A stretch of DNA of 9,153 nucleotides from JAENVT01 sp040005915 (GCA_040005915.1 JBDTYA010000081.1:1-9153); one strand, 5' to 3'; shown: positions 1 to 6,150, numbered from the stretch's first letter. Numbers and translations: made by a program. The notes: generated from the letters alone by a model not told the origin.

Positions 1-2210
1 GCCGCGGCGGCCGCCGCTGAGCCGTCGACGCCAACGAGGATCCTCGTGATAGCGGCCATCTTGTCGCTGCCGGGGCTGCGATCGATGATCGGGCCGATTC
101 GGGCGACCACCGGGTTTGGGACGGGTTCGGGCGAGGCTTTGTCGTCGACCGCAGGAGGCGGGCCAAGGCGTGGTGAGTCGTCTCGTGCGAGCACATGCGC
201 GGGGTGCCCACCCAACGGCTCGCCTACATCGGGTAGCGGTCGAGGATCGGGGGGCTCGACGAGATGCGCCGGGAACTTCGAAGCGGTCCGTCGGAGACGA
301 CTCACGGTCGAGGTCGTGAGCGCGGCAGCCAACCCATCGGCGAGACTCGAACGTTCACTGGGGTCGAGACGGGCTCGCAGAAGTTCGAGTATCTGGTCGT
401 CGAGATGGGCATGCACCTGCATCTCGACGCAGATGTCCTGAAGGCGCTCGGCCATGTTCGAGCGATCAAGGCCGATGACCAGGTGCGATAGCCGTCGTTC
501 CTGAGTTTCGGCTGCATCAGCAAGGAGCTCTCCCTCCTCGTCGTCGATGCGGCGGGCCATCGGGTACAGCACACGCTGGGTGACGTCGATATGGGTCCGG
601 ACGGCGATGGCCACATCGTCCATCAGACCTTCGACCGCCTGGTCGTCGGCCGCGAGTGCGAGTTCGATCAGCGCATCGATGGCCCAGTGGGCGTCGTCGA
701 GAAGCTCGAGCGGATGGTTGGTTGCCAGGCTGGCGCTCCACTCCGGCCACTGCCGAGAACGACTCGGAACTTCGATGTGCACCGGAGTGTTGCCGAGACG
801 AGCGGCAGGCACAGCTCCGGAGTCGCTGTCCTCGTACGACCAGTCGGGCTGCTTCGCGCGCTGGCGGGGGTCGAGGATCGCACGCCCGCCAATGAGATCG
901 GCGATCGGTGCGATCGTCACGGGTTCAGTCGTCGCGGCGAGCGACCCGTGGGAACGCGAGCCCAGGGACCGTGGGTAGAGCTCCAGCAAACTTGCAGCGA
1001 CCGAAGCCTGTTGCTGGGCGAGGTTGCACCGTGCTCCGATGGCGACGGTGTCGATCCGGTGGCGGAGGGCGTCGTCGTCGATCGATGTGGGTGCCTCCCG
1101 CAGCGCGCGGTCGAGCTGGTCGGCGATGATCAGGCCATCGATTTTGCACGGCTCGCATTGTCCGCACGACTCGACGGCAAGGAATCGGGCGACGCCGGCG
1201 GCGATCGCGGCGGGCTCGGTGGTGTCGTCGAACACGATGAAACCTGCGGAACCGAGCCCGGAGCCCGCGTCGCGCAATGCCTCGTAGGTCAGCGGGGTGT
1301 CCAACAGCCGAGCTGGGATGAGCGCGTTGGCGGTACCAGCCAGGACCACCTGGACTTCGTGGCCTTGTCGCGGGCCCCAACCGATGACGGTGATCGCCTC
1401 GCGCAGCGTCGATCCCATCGGCAGCTCCCCGACGCCGCTACGTCGCGTCGCGCCGCTGACCGTGCAGACAATCGTGCCGGGGGAGCGCTCGGTACCGATC
1501 TCACGGAACCATTCGGCGCCGCCCGCGACGATGAGCGGTACGTTGGCGAGCGTCTCGACGTTGTCGACGAGGGCCGGGGCTCCGCCGGTTCCGCCGATCG
1601 ACGCCAACCTGACTCCGACCGATGATCTCGTGTCGCCCTCCTGCAGTCCCCGCCGGTAGGGCGGCGTTACTCGCGGAAACGGCTGACGGCCTTCGACGAC
1701 CTCGAGGAGCGCGGTCTCCTCGCCGAACAGGTAGGCGCTCGGACCTAGGACCAACTCGATGTCGAGATCGTGGAGCCAGCCCGCTTCCCCCATCTCTGCG
1801 ATCGCCGCGGTGAGACGTTCTATCTCGCGACCGAACGTTGCCTTGATGCCGATGCGAACCTGGTCCGTCTGCATTGTGACGGCAGCGACGATCGCGCCCT
1901 CGAGCACTCGGTAGGGGTTGGTGCGGAGCAGGGCGCGATCTTTGAAGGTACCGGGTTCGCCTTCGGCGGCGTTGACAACGACGGTCGTCACGTCGCCGGT
2001 GGATCGGGACGCGGCAACGGTCTTCCACTTGGTGCCGGTCGGGAAACCTGCGCCACCTCGTCCACGCAAGCCGGAGGAGCACAACAAGTCGATCGTCTCG
2101 GCGGGGGGCGCTTGCCGGGCGAGTCGGGATGCGATCCCGCCGCCGATGGCGAGGTAGTCGCTGAGTGAGTGAACAGGCTTCCGGTCGAGGACCCTCCAGA
2201 CGAGTGGCAT
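1..2210 (-). CDS. NuoF-like / hemerythrin-like / universal stress domain fusion protein (C-terminus beyond window)
   Basis: The frame is open from ATG 2210 to the left edge (736 codons seen, no stop). Residues 1-400 resemble NuoF, the NADH-binding 51-kDa subunit of complex I and related diaphorases. FMN motif GLRGRGGAGFPTGTKW lies at 47-62, NAAEGEPGTFKDR at 80-92, GEETALLE at 163-170 and DNVETLANVP at 216-225; an SLBB-like stretch covers about 240-325. The 4Fe-4S cysteines are C349, C352, C355 and C395, with NuoF-like spacing. Residues about 498-615 form a hemerythrin-like helical bundle (H508, H540, H576, H600, D604, plus VLYPM after the second helix). A Pro-rich linker (about 618-717) leads into MAAITRILVGVDGS, a classic universal stress protein N-terminus, at 718. 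The start is chosen for GGAG 5 nt upstream (2216-2219). No NuoE or NuoG partner is visible, so the electron acceptor is unknown. Domain calls are strong; the joint function is inference. Confidence 0.85.
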   Translation of the reverse strand, partial: MPLVWRVLDRKPVHSLSDYLAIGGGIASRLARQAPPAETIDLLCSSGLRGRGGAGFPTGTKWKTVAASRSTGDVTTVVVNAAEGEPGTFKDRALLRTNPYRVLEGAIVAAVTMQTDQVRIGIKATFGREIERLTAAIAEMGEAGWLHDLDIELVLGPSAYLFGEETALLEVVEGRQPFPRVTPPYRRGLQEGDTRSSVGVRLASIGGTGGAPALVDNVETLANVPLIVAGGAEWFREIGTERSPGTIVCTVSGATRRSGVGELPMGSTLREAITVIGWGPRQGHEVQVVLAGTANALIPARLLDTPLTYEALRDAGSGLGSAGFIVFDDTTEPAAIAAGVARFLAVESCGQCEPCKIDGLIIADQLDRALREAPTSIDDDALRHRIDTVAIGARCNLAQQQASVAASLLELYPRSLGSRSHGSLAATTEPVTIAPIADLIGGRAILDPRQRAKQPDWSYEDSDSGAVPAARLGNTPVHIEVPSRSRQWPEWSASLATNHPLELLDDAHWAIDALIELALAADDQAVEGLMDDVAIAVRTHIDVTQRVLYPMARRIDDEEGELLADAAETQERRLSHLVIGLDRSNMAERLQDICVEMQVHAHLDDQILELLRARLDPSERSSLADGLAAALTTSTVSRLRRTASKFPAHLVEPPDPRPLPDVGEPLGGHPAHVLARDDSPRLGPPPAVDDKASPEPVPNPVVARIGPIIDRSPGSDKMAAITRILVGVDGSAAAAA

Positions 2211-2235
2211 CAACTCTCCGTTTCCTGGGCGAGAT

Positions 2236-2263
2236 GGCGCTCACGCCGACGGCGGACAGCGCC
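2236..2263 (-). repeat. inverted repeat / stem-loop in the gap before the NuoF-like fusion gene
   Basis: GGCGCT at 2236-2241 pairs with AGCGCC at 2258-2263, and an inner CGCCG/CGGCG pair sits between them. The structure lies in the 88-bp gap between the upstream stress-protein stop and the fusion gene's ATG, ending about 26 nt before that ATG. There is no following T-run, so it is not a clear intrinsic terminator. It could be an mRNA-processing or attenuation element, or chance in GC-rich DNA. Confidence 0.35.
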
Positions 2264-2298
2264 TTGTCATGTACGTTAGCGAGGTGCCAGGTTAATTT

Positions 2299-3168
2299 CT
2301 AGGTGGGACTAGAAAAAGGTCCCGCGGCGTCGCCGAGTCCCGGAACCACCACAGTCGCGACCCGGGATGCCGCCACGATGCTCGTTGCCGTGGCGCCACC
2401 GACGAGACGGCTCAGACCGGACCTGGCATGCGTCGACAGCACGAGCAGGCCGGCGGGGTTTGCAGCGAGGTACGTACTCACGCCCGCCGCAGCGCCCAGT
2501 GGATCGGATTGCACGTGAGTGCGAACATCGAGCGAGCGATCGACAAGCAAGTCGCGCAGGCGTTGGAGGGAGGAGTAGAGGTCATCAGACCGCTCGTCTC
2601 CGGACAGCGATATGGGGGGTACGGAGACCGTGAGGATGGTCAGCGACATTGCCAGGGCGTCCGCCCACTCCGCAGCGACCATCACTGCTGCGTCCGCCGC
2701 CACCGTGTCGTCGACACACGCGACGATGTGCCTCGTGGCAAGCGGTTCGGGCCACGTCTGCTCGAAGTAGTCCTTGCGGTCGGCGAGGCGCCCGACCACC
2801 ACGAGGGGACGAGGGTGTCCCCGTATGACGGATCGGGTGACGGAGCCGACGAACGAGCCGACCACACGGCCATGCCCGTGCGTCGTCATGCAAACGAGGC
2901 ACGAACCCAACTCGTCTGCGCGGTCGTTGATCGCTCGAGCTGGGTCGTCGCCCTCGATCGCGCGTACCCGTTCGTCAGCCTGGTGCACGCCGAGGGCGTT
3001 CGCGGCTGTGTCACGGAGCCGATCGAGGTCGCTGGCCGTGGAGGCCACGCTCAGCGTGTGAACGGTGGCTCCGAAGTCTGCGGCAAGCACATTGGCGGTT
3101 CGAAGTGCGACGTTCGCGACTTCGGAACCGTCGAGTGGTACGAGAATGTGCTCGTATCGCCGTTTCAA
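2299..3168 (-). CDS. tandem-domain universal stress protein (UspA family)
   Basis: This 289-residue cytoplasmic protein has two UspA domains. Domain 1 (about 5-126) begins YEHILVPLDGS and carries the nucleotide-binding loop THGHGRVVGSFVGS at 96-109. Domain 2 (about 146-276) begins RHIVACVDD and carries STHARSGLSRLVGG at 245-258. Both loops fit the G-x2-G-x9-G(S/T) ATP-binding pattern approximately, the second less well. The frame is open to 3255, but translation most likely starts at TTG 3168: this codon overlaps the preceding gene's TGA (TTGA), and GGAG lies 5 nt upstream inside that gene. Length and domain start also fit. This means translational coupling to the DksA-like gene. Tandem USPs in actinobacteria typically accompany hypoxia, dormancy or energy stress; the specific role here is unknown. 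Confidence 0.92.
   Translation of the reverse strand: MKRRYEHILVPLDGSEVANVALRTANVLAADFGATVHTLSVASTASDLDRLRDTAANALGVHQADERVRAIEGDDPARAINDRADELGSCLVCMTTHGHGRVVGSFVGSVTRSVIRGHPRPLVVVGRLADRKDYFEQTWPEPLATRHIVACVDDTVAADAAVMVAAEWADALAMSLTILTVSVPPISLSGDERSDDLYSSLQRLRDLLVDRSLDVRTHVQSDPLGAAAGVSTYLAANPAGLLVLSTHARSGLSRLVGGATATSIVAASRVATVVVPGLGDAAGPFSSPT
2305..2323 (-). repeat. small inverted repeat over the 3' end of the universal stress gene
   Basis: GGGAC (2305-2309) and GTCCC (2319-2323) form a 5-bp stem with a 9-nt loop, just before the stop codon at 2299-2301. On the minus strand the T5 tract lies inside the loop rather than after the stem, so this is a poor intrinsic terminator. Read-through into the fusion gene remains plausible. 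Confidence 0.2.
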
Positions 3169-3515
3169 CGCCTCTCCTGGCAGGACACGCACGTTTCCGC
3201 GTGCGGGATGGCCGCCAGACGCTCCTCCCCGATGGGCGAGCCACAGCCGATGCACAGACCGTAGATGCCGAGTGTGGCTCGCTGCAACGCCCGATTCGCT
3301 GCCTGAACGTTTTGGCGGGCGTGCTCGAGTACGAGGCGTGTGGCATCGCGGTCCTCTTGAACGACGTCGGGGTCGGCAAGGAGTTGGGCGTACTCCGGCT
3401 CGAGGAGCCGGACCTGGGCGAGTGCGAGATTCAGTTCAGCGTGAATCCGGAGAGTGTCCTGGGATGGGGATGGGATCGTCGGGGCAAGACGAGCGGGATA
3501 TGACTTCGTGGACAT
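3165..3515 (-). CDS. TraR/DksA-type zinc-finger protein
   Basis: This 116-residue protein has an N-terminal helical, probably coiled-coil half (about 20-80) and a C-terminal C4 zinc finger: C88-x2-C91-x17-C109-x2-C112 (CIGCG and CVSC). DksA/TraR proteins bind the secondary channel of RNA polymerase and adjust transcription under starvation, in many species together with ppGpp. Acidic residues D48, D50, D55 and D57 occupy the region where DksA has its functional acidic tip, but equivalence cannot be shown here. ATG 3515 is chosen over an in-frame ATG at 3554 because GGAGG (3521-3525) sits 5 nt upstream. It is the first gene of the set that continues, by stop/start overlap, into the tandem universal stress protein. 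Cysteine motif and length make the family call secure; the regulatory target is unknown. Confidence 0.88.
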   Translation of the reverse strand: MSTKSYPARLAPTIPSPSQDTLRIHAELNLALAQVRLLEPEYAQLLADPDVVQEDRDATRLVLEHARQNVQAANRALQRATLGIYGLCIGCGSPIGEERLAAIPHAETCVSCQERR

Positions 3516-3565
3516 GAGAACCTCCAGCGCAGCGTCGCGACAACAGCGTCGCAATGACTCACATC

Positions 3566-3571
3566 AGAGTA
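3566..3571 (-). promoter_or_regulatory. possible -10 element for the DksA-USP-fusion transcript
   Basis: On the minus strand TACTCT is preceded by TG (CTG-TACTCT), resembling an extended -10 element about 50 nt upstream of the DksA-like ATG. No convincing -35 hexamer is seen at 16-18 nt, so the call rests on the -10 and its position. Confidence 0.3.
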
Positions 3572-3578
3572 CAGAGGT

Positions 3579-3598
3579 CGATCCGCGGTGGATCGCGG
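3579..3598 (-). terminator. inverted repeat downstream of the KaiC/XRE gene
   Basis: CGATCC (3579-3584) and GGATCG (3590-3595) form a 6-bp stem with a 5-nt loop; CCGCG/CGCGG (3583-3587 and 3594-3598) is an alternative pairing. It lies 30-50 nt past the stop of the KaiC/XRE gene and just upstream of the DksA-like gene's probable promoter. It could be a weak terminator or an operator. No T-run follows. Confidence 0.3.
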
Positions 3599-3627
3599 GA
3601 TGAGCGGTGCTGTTGCGCCGCAGCCTG

Positions 3628-4758
3628 TCAGTCGCGCAAGACCCAATAGAACGACGCCGGTTCCCGCCGCAGGTTCCGCCAGCCGCTGATCGTCGCGGAG
3701 GTTGCCAGCAACGAGTCGCCCGACCGGAGTACCGGCGTGTCCGCGCCCGCTTCGACTTGCAACAGACCCCTGACGACCGCGACCAGCTCGGCTCCGTTGT
3801 GTTGAAGGTGTGGGCCGCCTCCCTCGCCGCCGCCGAGGGTCATCAAGTAGACACGCAGCCCGATCGTTGAATCGTCAGCGAGGGCGATGGCACCCTCAGG
3901 GTTCCTGTTCCGCGGCCGGTCGTGGCGGGCCAGATGGTAACCGGGGCCGGCCTGTGCGCCGACCAGCCGGTCGAGTGTCACTTCGAGACGATCGCTCAGC
4001 GTGATCAGCGTGTCCACCGACAGCCCGCGGCTGCCGGATTCAGCCTGCGATATTGCACTTGCTGTCACTCCGGCGACATCGGCAAGCTGAGCTTGGGTCA
4101 GCCCGAGGTCCCTGCGGACCGCCGCAAGCCCTCGAGCCAAGCGACCGCCGGAACGGCTCGACGCGAGCATGACTGAATCGTCGTCGACATGGACATGGTG
4201 CACTGACCCCTGAAGTGACGCCGGACGACCCTCCGCTTTGGTCACGTGCAACTGATCTCCGCGCAGCTCGAGCACGCATTGCGTGACCTGGCGCATCCGA
4301 TCCAGGAACGCCGGGCCGACACTGCGCGACACACGCCAGTATGTGAGCGCTCCAGTCTGCAGCATCGTCGGGCAAGCGCGCTCGAAGAACCCGAGCGCCT
4401 TGTCCGCACCCCAACGACGGCCCAAACCGGCGAGGCCATCGATCACGACGCATCGTGCGCGGCCACTTACGAGCTGTCCTTCGATCTCGTCGGCCAAGGG
4501 CGCCGGGCGGGCGAGGCGAGAACCTGATGTGGCATCGAGTCGTTTCACTCCGGAAGGCAACACGCGTTTCATCTCTGCGCTGTTGGACGCGACGAGCAGC
4601 GTCGGATGATCTGCCACAGACTGCCGCAGGAAGCTCCGCTCTACGAGCTCGTACAAGCTGTTGCGCTCGGCAACCCAGACCACGTTGTCGCCTGGCAGGA
4701 GCCCGCCGAGGACCTCGTCAAGGGACGCGATTCCCGTTGAGAACATCGTTGCATCCAT
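3628..4758 (-). CDS. KaiC/RecA-like domain (no Walker A) fused to XRE helix-turn-helix and cupin regulator
   Basis: This 376-residue protein has three parts. Residues 5-190 resemble the KaiC/RadA RecA fold: FSTGIASLDEVLGGLLPGD at 6-24, a Walker B-like strand CVVIDGLAGLG at 103-113, and a C-terminal strand set near LELRGDQLHVTKAEGR. The GxxxxGKT P-loop expected after GGLLPGD is missing, so ATP hydrolysis is unlikely. Residues about 205-265 are an XRE helix-turn-helix (TQAQLADVAGVTASAISQAE). Residues about 298-375 are a cupin (HLQHNGAEL at 317-325, with candidate metal ligands H317, H320 and E324). It is most likely a DNA-binding sensor regulating nearby genes or itself. ATG 4758 is preferred because the frame further upstream (to 5133) overlaps the divergent regulator and looks noncoding; ATG 4746 is a second option. 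The ribosome site is weak. Confidence 0.85.
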   Translation of the reverse strand: MDATMFSTGIASLDEVLGGLLPGDNVVWVAERNSLYELVERSFLRQSVADHPTLLVASNSAEMKRVLPSGVKRLDATSGSRLARPAPLADEIEGQLVSGRARCVVIDGLAGLGRRWGADKALGFFERACPTMLQTGALTYWRVSRSVGPAFLDRMRQVTQCVLELRGDQLHVTKAEGRPASLQGSVHHVHVDDDSVMLASSRSGGRLARGLAAVRRDLGLTQAQLADVAGVTASAISQAESGSRGLSVDTLITLSDRLEVTLDRLVGAQAGPGYHLARHDRPRNRNPEGAIALADDSTIGLRVYLMTLGGGEGGGPHLQHNGAELVAVVRGLLQVEAGADTPVLRSGDSLLATSATISGWRNLRREPASFYWVLRD

Positions 4759-4913
4759 CCGACGAAGATTAGCCGGGCTTATATCTACTGGACGCCTCAG
4801 CAGCAGTGCTGGTGGTGGAATATTACAACGACGACTAGAGAAAGACACTGCAGTCTGAGCGGACTCGACACGAACGCCTTGGCATTCTTGCGGGTGAACT
4901 CTATTCTTGGAGT
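4759..4913. promoter_or_regulatory. divergent promoter region between the KaiC/XRE and COG2345-type regulator genes
   Basis: These 155 bp hold the start regions of two regulators that point away from each other. There is an 11-bp palindrome CAGCA-G-TGCTG at 4801-4811, an AT-rich patch with AATATT near 4820, and, on the minus strand, a TAGATAT-like -10 near 4778-4784. The palindrome and the AT-rich patch are candidate operators for either regulator. The minus-strand promoter lacks a clear -35 and is tentative. Confidence 0.5.
4879..4907 (+). promoter_or_regulatory. sigma70-type promoter of the COG2345-type regulator, implying a leaderless mRNA
   Basis: TTGGCA (-35, 4879-4884), an exact 17-nt spacer, then TATTCT (-10, 4902-4907). 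The start codon's A at 4914 is 7 nt beyond the -10, where transcription would begin. No Shine-Dalgarno can fit between, so the transcript should be leaderless, which is common in actinobacteria. Confidence 0.65.
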
Positions 4914-5570
4914 ATGGAGGCAACGCTGCAGCAGCAGGCGAGGGCGTTGGGCGATCCGACCCGGCACAGGATCTTCCGCTACGTCGTCGATGCTGACCGC
5001 CCCGTTGATGTGGCCGAGCTGACCGAGCACCTAGGGCTGCACCACAACGCGATACGTCAGCATCTGGCCAAGCTGGTATCGGCTGAGCTGGTTGTCGAAG
5101 AGGGTCTGCCGCGTACGAGCCCGGGGCGCCCACGGCTCGGGTACACGATTGCGGCTACGGCGGACGGCAGATGGGATGTGATCGGGCCCTATGAGCGACT
5201 CTCGGTGATGTTGACGGAGGTGATCCGTACCGGTGATTCGCCGATCGAAGTGGGTCGCCGATCCGTTCGGAGACGAGCGCTCGGCAACACGTTCGTGGCT
5301 GACCCGGTGGCTGGCGTCGTCGATCAGATGGAGCGCTATGGCTTTGAGCCCGATGTCAGCGAGCGTGGCGGCGCGGTTCGCATCGTGCTGAGACATTGCC
5401 CGTACGCGTCGGCGGCACTTGCGGATCCTGACACGGTGTGCGGGTTGCATCTGGGAATCGCGTATGGCCTCGCAGAAACCTACGGCGGCATCACGATCGA
5501 TGAGCTCCGGCCGAAAGACCCGCGCAAAGCAAACTGCATACTGCGTTGCCACGAGACAACGCCCGTGTGA
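4914..5570 (+). CDS. ArsR-like winged-helix regulator of the COG2345 type with conserved C-terminal cysteines
   Basis: This is a 218-residue transcription regulator. Residues about 8-80 form a winged helix-turn-helix: ALGDPTRHRIFRYVVDAD, then VAELTEHLGLHHNAIRQHLA with the recognition helix at about 43-53, and a wing around GRPRLGYTI at 71-79. The C-terminal half carries C162, C176, C208 and C212 in a CPYASAALADPDTVCGLHLG context typical of this family. Some relatives (SufR) bind an Fe-S cluster through C-terminal cysteines, but the spacing here differs, so a cluster is only a hypothesis. It is transcribed divergently from the KaiC/XRE gene, and its promoter implies a leaderless message. It may sense redox or metal state and act on the shared intergenic region. 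Confidence in the family is good; the ligand and targets are unknown. Confidence 0.85.
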   Translation: MEATLQQQARALGDPTRHRIFRYVVDADRPVDVAELTEHLGLHHNAIRQHLAKLVSAELVVEEGLPRTSPGRPRLGYTIAATADGRWDVIGPYERLSVMLTEVIRTGDSPIEVGRRSVRRRALGNTFVADPVAGVVDQMERYGFEPDVSERGGAVRIVLRHCPYASAALADPDTVCGLHLGIAYGLAETYGGITIDELRPKDPRKANCILRCHETTPV

Positions 5571-5577
5571 GTGTCCC

Positions 5578-5614
5578 GCCGAGGTCTCCGAGGATCTCGT
5601 GGTCATACCTCGGC
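5578..5614 (+). terminator. inverted repeats after the COG2345-type regulator
   Basis: GCCGAGG (5578-5584) pairs with CCTCGGC (5608-5614) across 23 nt, and inside it CGAG-GAT-CTCG (5589-5599) forms a small hairpin. The structure begins 8 nt after the regulator's stop and lies between two convergent reading directions. There is no U-run, so it is a candidate only. Confidence 0.35.
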
Positions 5615-5651
5615 GACGCGCCGGTCGCTGCCGCTTTCGAGCATCAGGTGG

Positions 5652-5873
5652 TCACGACGTCGTTGCGGTCGACTCGATTGTCGACACCGAGGCGGGAAGG
5701 TGCTTGGCCAAGCGGTCGGCGAAGCGGGCTGCGATCGGACTGATGAGCGCGGTGAGAAGCACGAAGCCTGCCGCCACGGCACCGAGATCGGTGCCATCGT
5801 GAAGCGTGACACCGAGGCTGGCGATGACGATCGAGAACTCGCCGCGGGCCGCAAGCGTCACACCGGCCCGAAC
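5652..5873 (-). pseudogene. C-terminal remnant of a monovalent cation:proton antiporter (CPA2 type)
   Basis: In the minus frame ending at the TGA at 5652-5654, the residues read VRAGVTLAARGEFSIVIA and continue with a second hydrophobic stretch GAVAAGFVLLTALISPIAARF. The (A)RGEFS(I/L)V motif followed by a hydrophobic helix and a basic tail is characteristic of the last transmembrane helices of KefB/KhtU-like antiporters, which are normally about 380-400 residues; only about 73 remain. An in-frame TGA at 5874-5876 stands immediately upstream, and there is no start or ribosome site. A GTG at 5861 could give a 69-residue frame but would lack most of the transporter. This looks like a nonfunctional remnant joined to the truncated gene upstream. 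Confidence 0.75.
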
Positions 5874-6019
5874 TCAGCCGGCAGGTCCCACGCCGGCGCG
5901 ACCGGCCGCTCGCGCCTGCCGGTCCGATGCGTGAGCAACGCGAGCCGCTCGTTCCCGGCGGTGGTGAACTCGTGTCGGACGCCAACTCCTGGAAGCAGCG
6001 TCTCCTCGATGTCGCGCAT
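5858..6019 (-). pseudogene. N-terminal remnant of a cation:proton antiporter regulatory subunit (KhtT/TrkA-C type)
   Basis: From ATG 6019 the frame reads MRDIEETLLPGVGVRHEFTT and continues to HRTGRRE at residue 37, which matches the start of the small regulatory subunits that accompany KhtU-type antiporters. These usually run to about 160 residues and end in a TrkA-C ligand-binding domain. Here the homology stops at about residue 37 and the frame ends at residue 53 (stop 5858-5860). The region AGGATGGGG upstream is a usable ribosome site. The adjacent downstream DNA is the far end of the antiporter, so a single deletion removing the TrkA-C domain and most of the transporter explains both fragments. 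A short peptide could still be made. Confidence 0.75.
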
Positions 6020-6121
6020 CGCCCCATCCTGACAGCCCATGGCCGTCCAATCGGCTGACGAGTCCATCGAACGGGATGCGGTCATCCAGCCGCCACCAGC
6101 AAAGTCACCCGATTCTCACTC

Positions 6122-6150
6122 TTGATCGCGGACCCGTCCGGGCCTAACGT
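6122..6150 (+). promoter_or_regulatory. candidate promoter of the secreted phosphoesterase gene
   Basis: TTGATC (6122-6127), a 17-nt spacer and TAACGT (6145-6150) sit about 40 nt upstream of ATG 6190. The hexamers are fair rather than strong matches. No PHO box-like repeat was recognised. Confidence 0.4.

Noticed and set aside
1..59. ATG at 59 (minus) as the start of a separate universal stress gene
   Set aside because: No stop separates it from the upstream hemerythrin-like frame and no ribosome site precedes it, so a fused domain is preferred; an internal start cannot be fully excluded.
591..1625. Long plus-strand open frame (344 codons) inside the NuoF-like gene
   Set aside because: It is antisense to a frame full of NuoF and hemerythrin motifs, has Asp/Arg/Gly-rich composition with no recognisable domain, and is a high-GC shadow.
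1501..2244. Minus-strand open frame of 247 codons over the NuoF-like N-terminus
   Set aside because: It is extremely Arg-rich with no fold signature; the neighbouring frame on the same strand has the FMN, NADH and Fe-S motifs.
3169..3255. N-terminal extension of the tandem universal stress protein to ATG 3255
   Set aside because: It would overlap the DksA-like gene's zinc finger by 29 codons; TTG 3168 with a good ribosome site and TGA overlap fits the domain start.
4759..5133. N-terminal extension of the KaiC/XRE frame to 5133
   Set aside because: It runs through the divergent promoter region and antisense to the winged-helix regulator, and its translation is low-complexity Pro/Arg/Ala without domain features.
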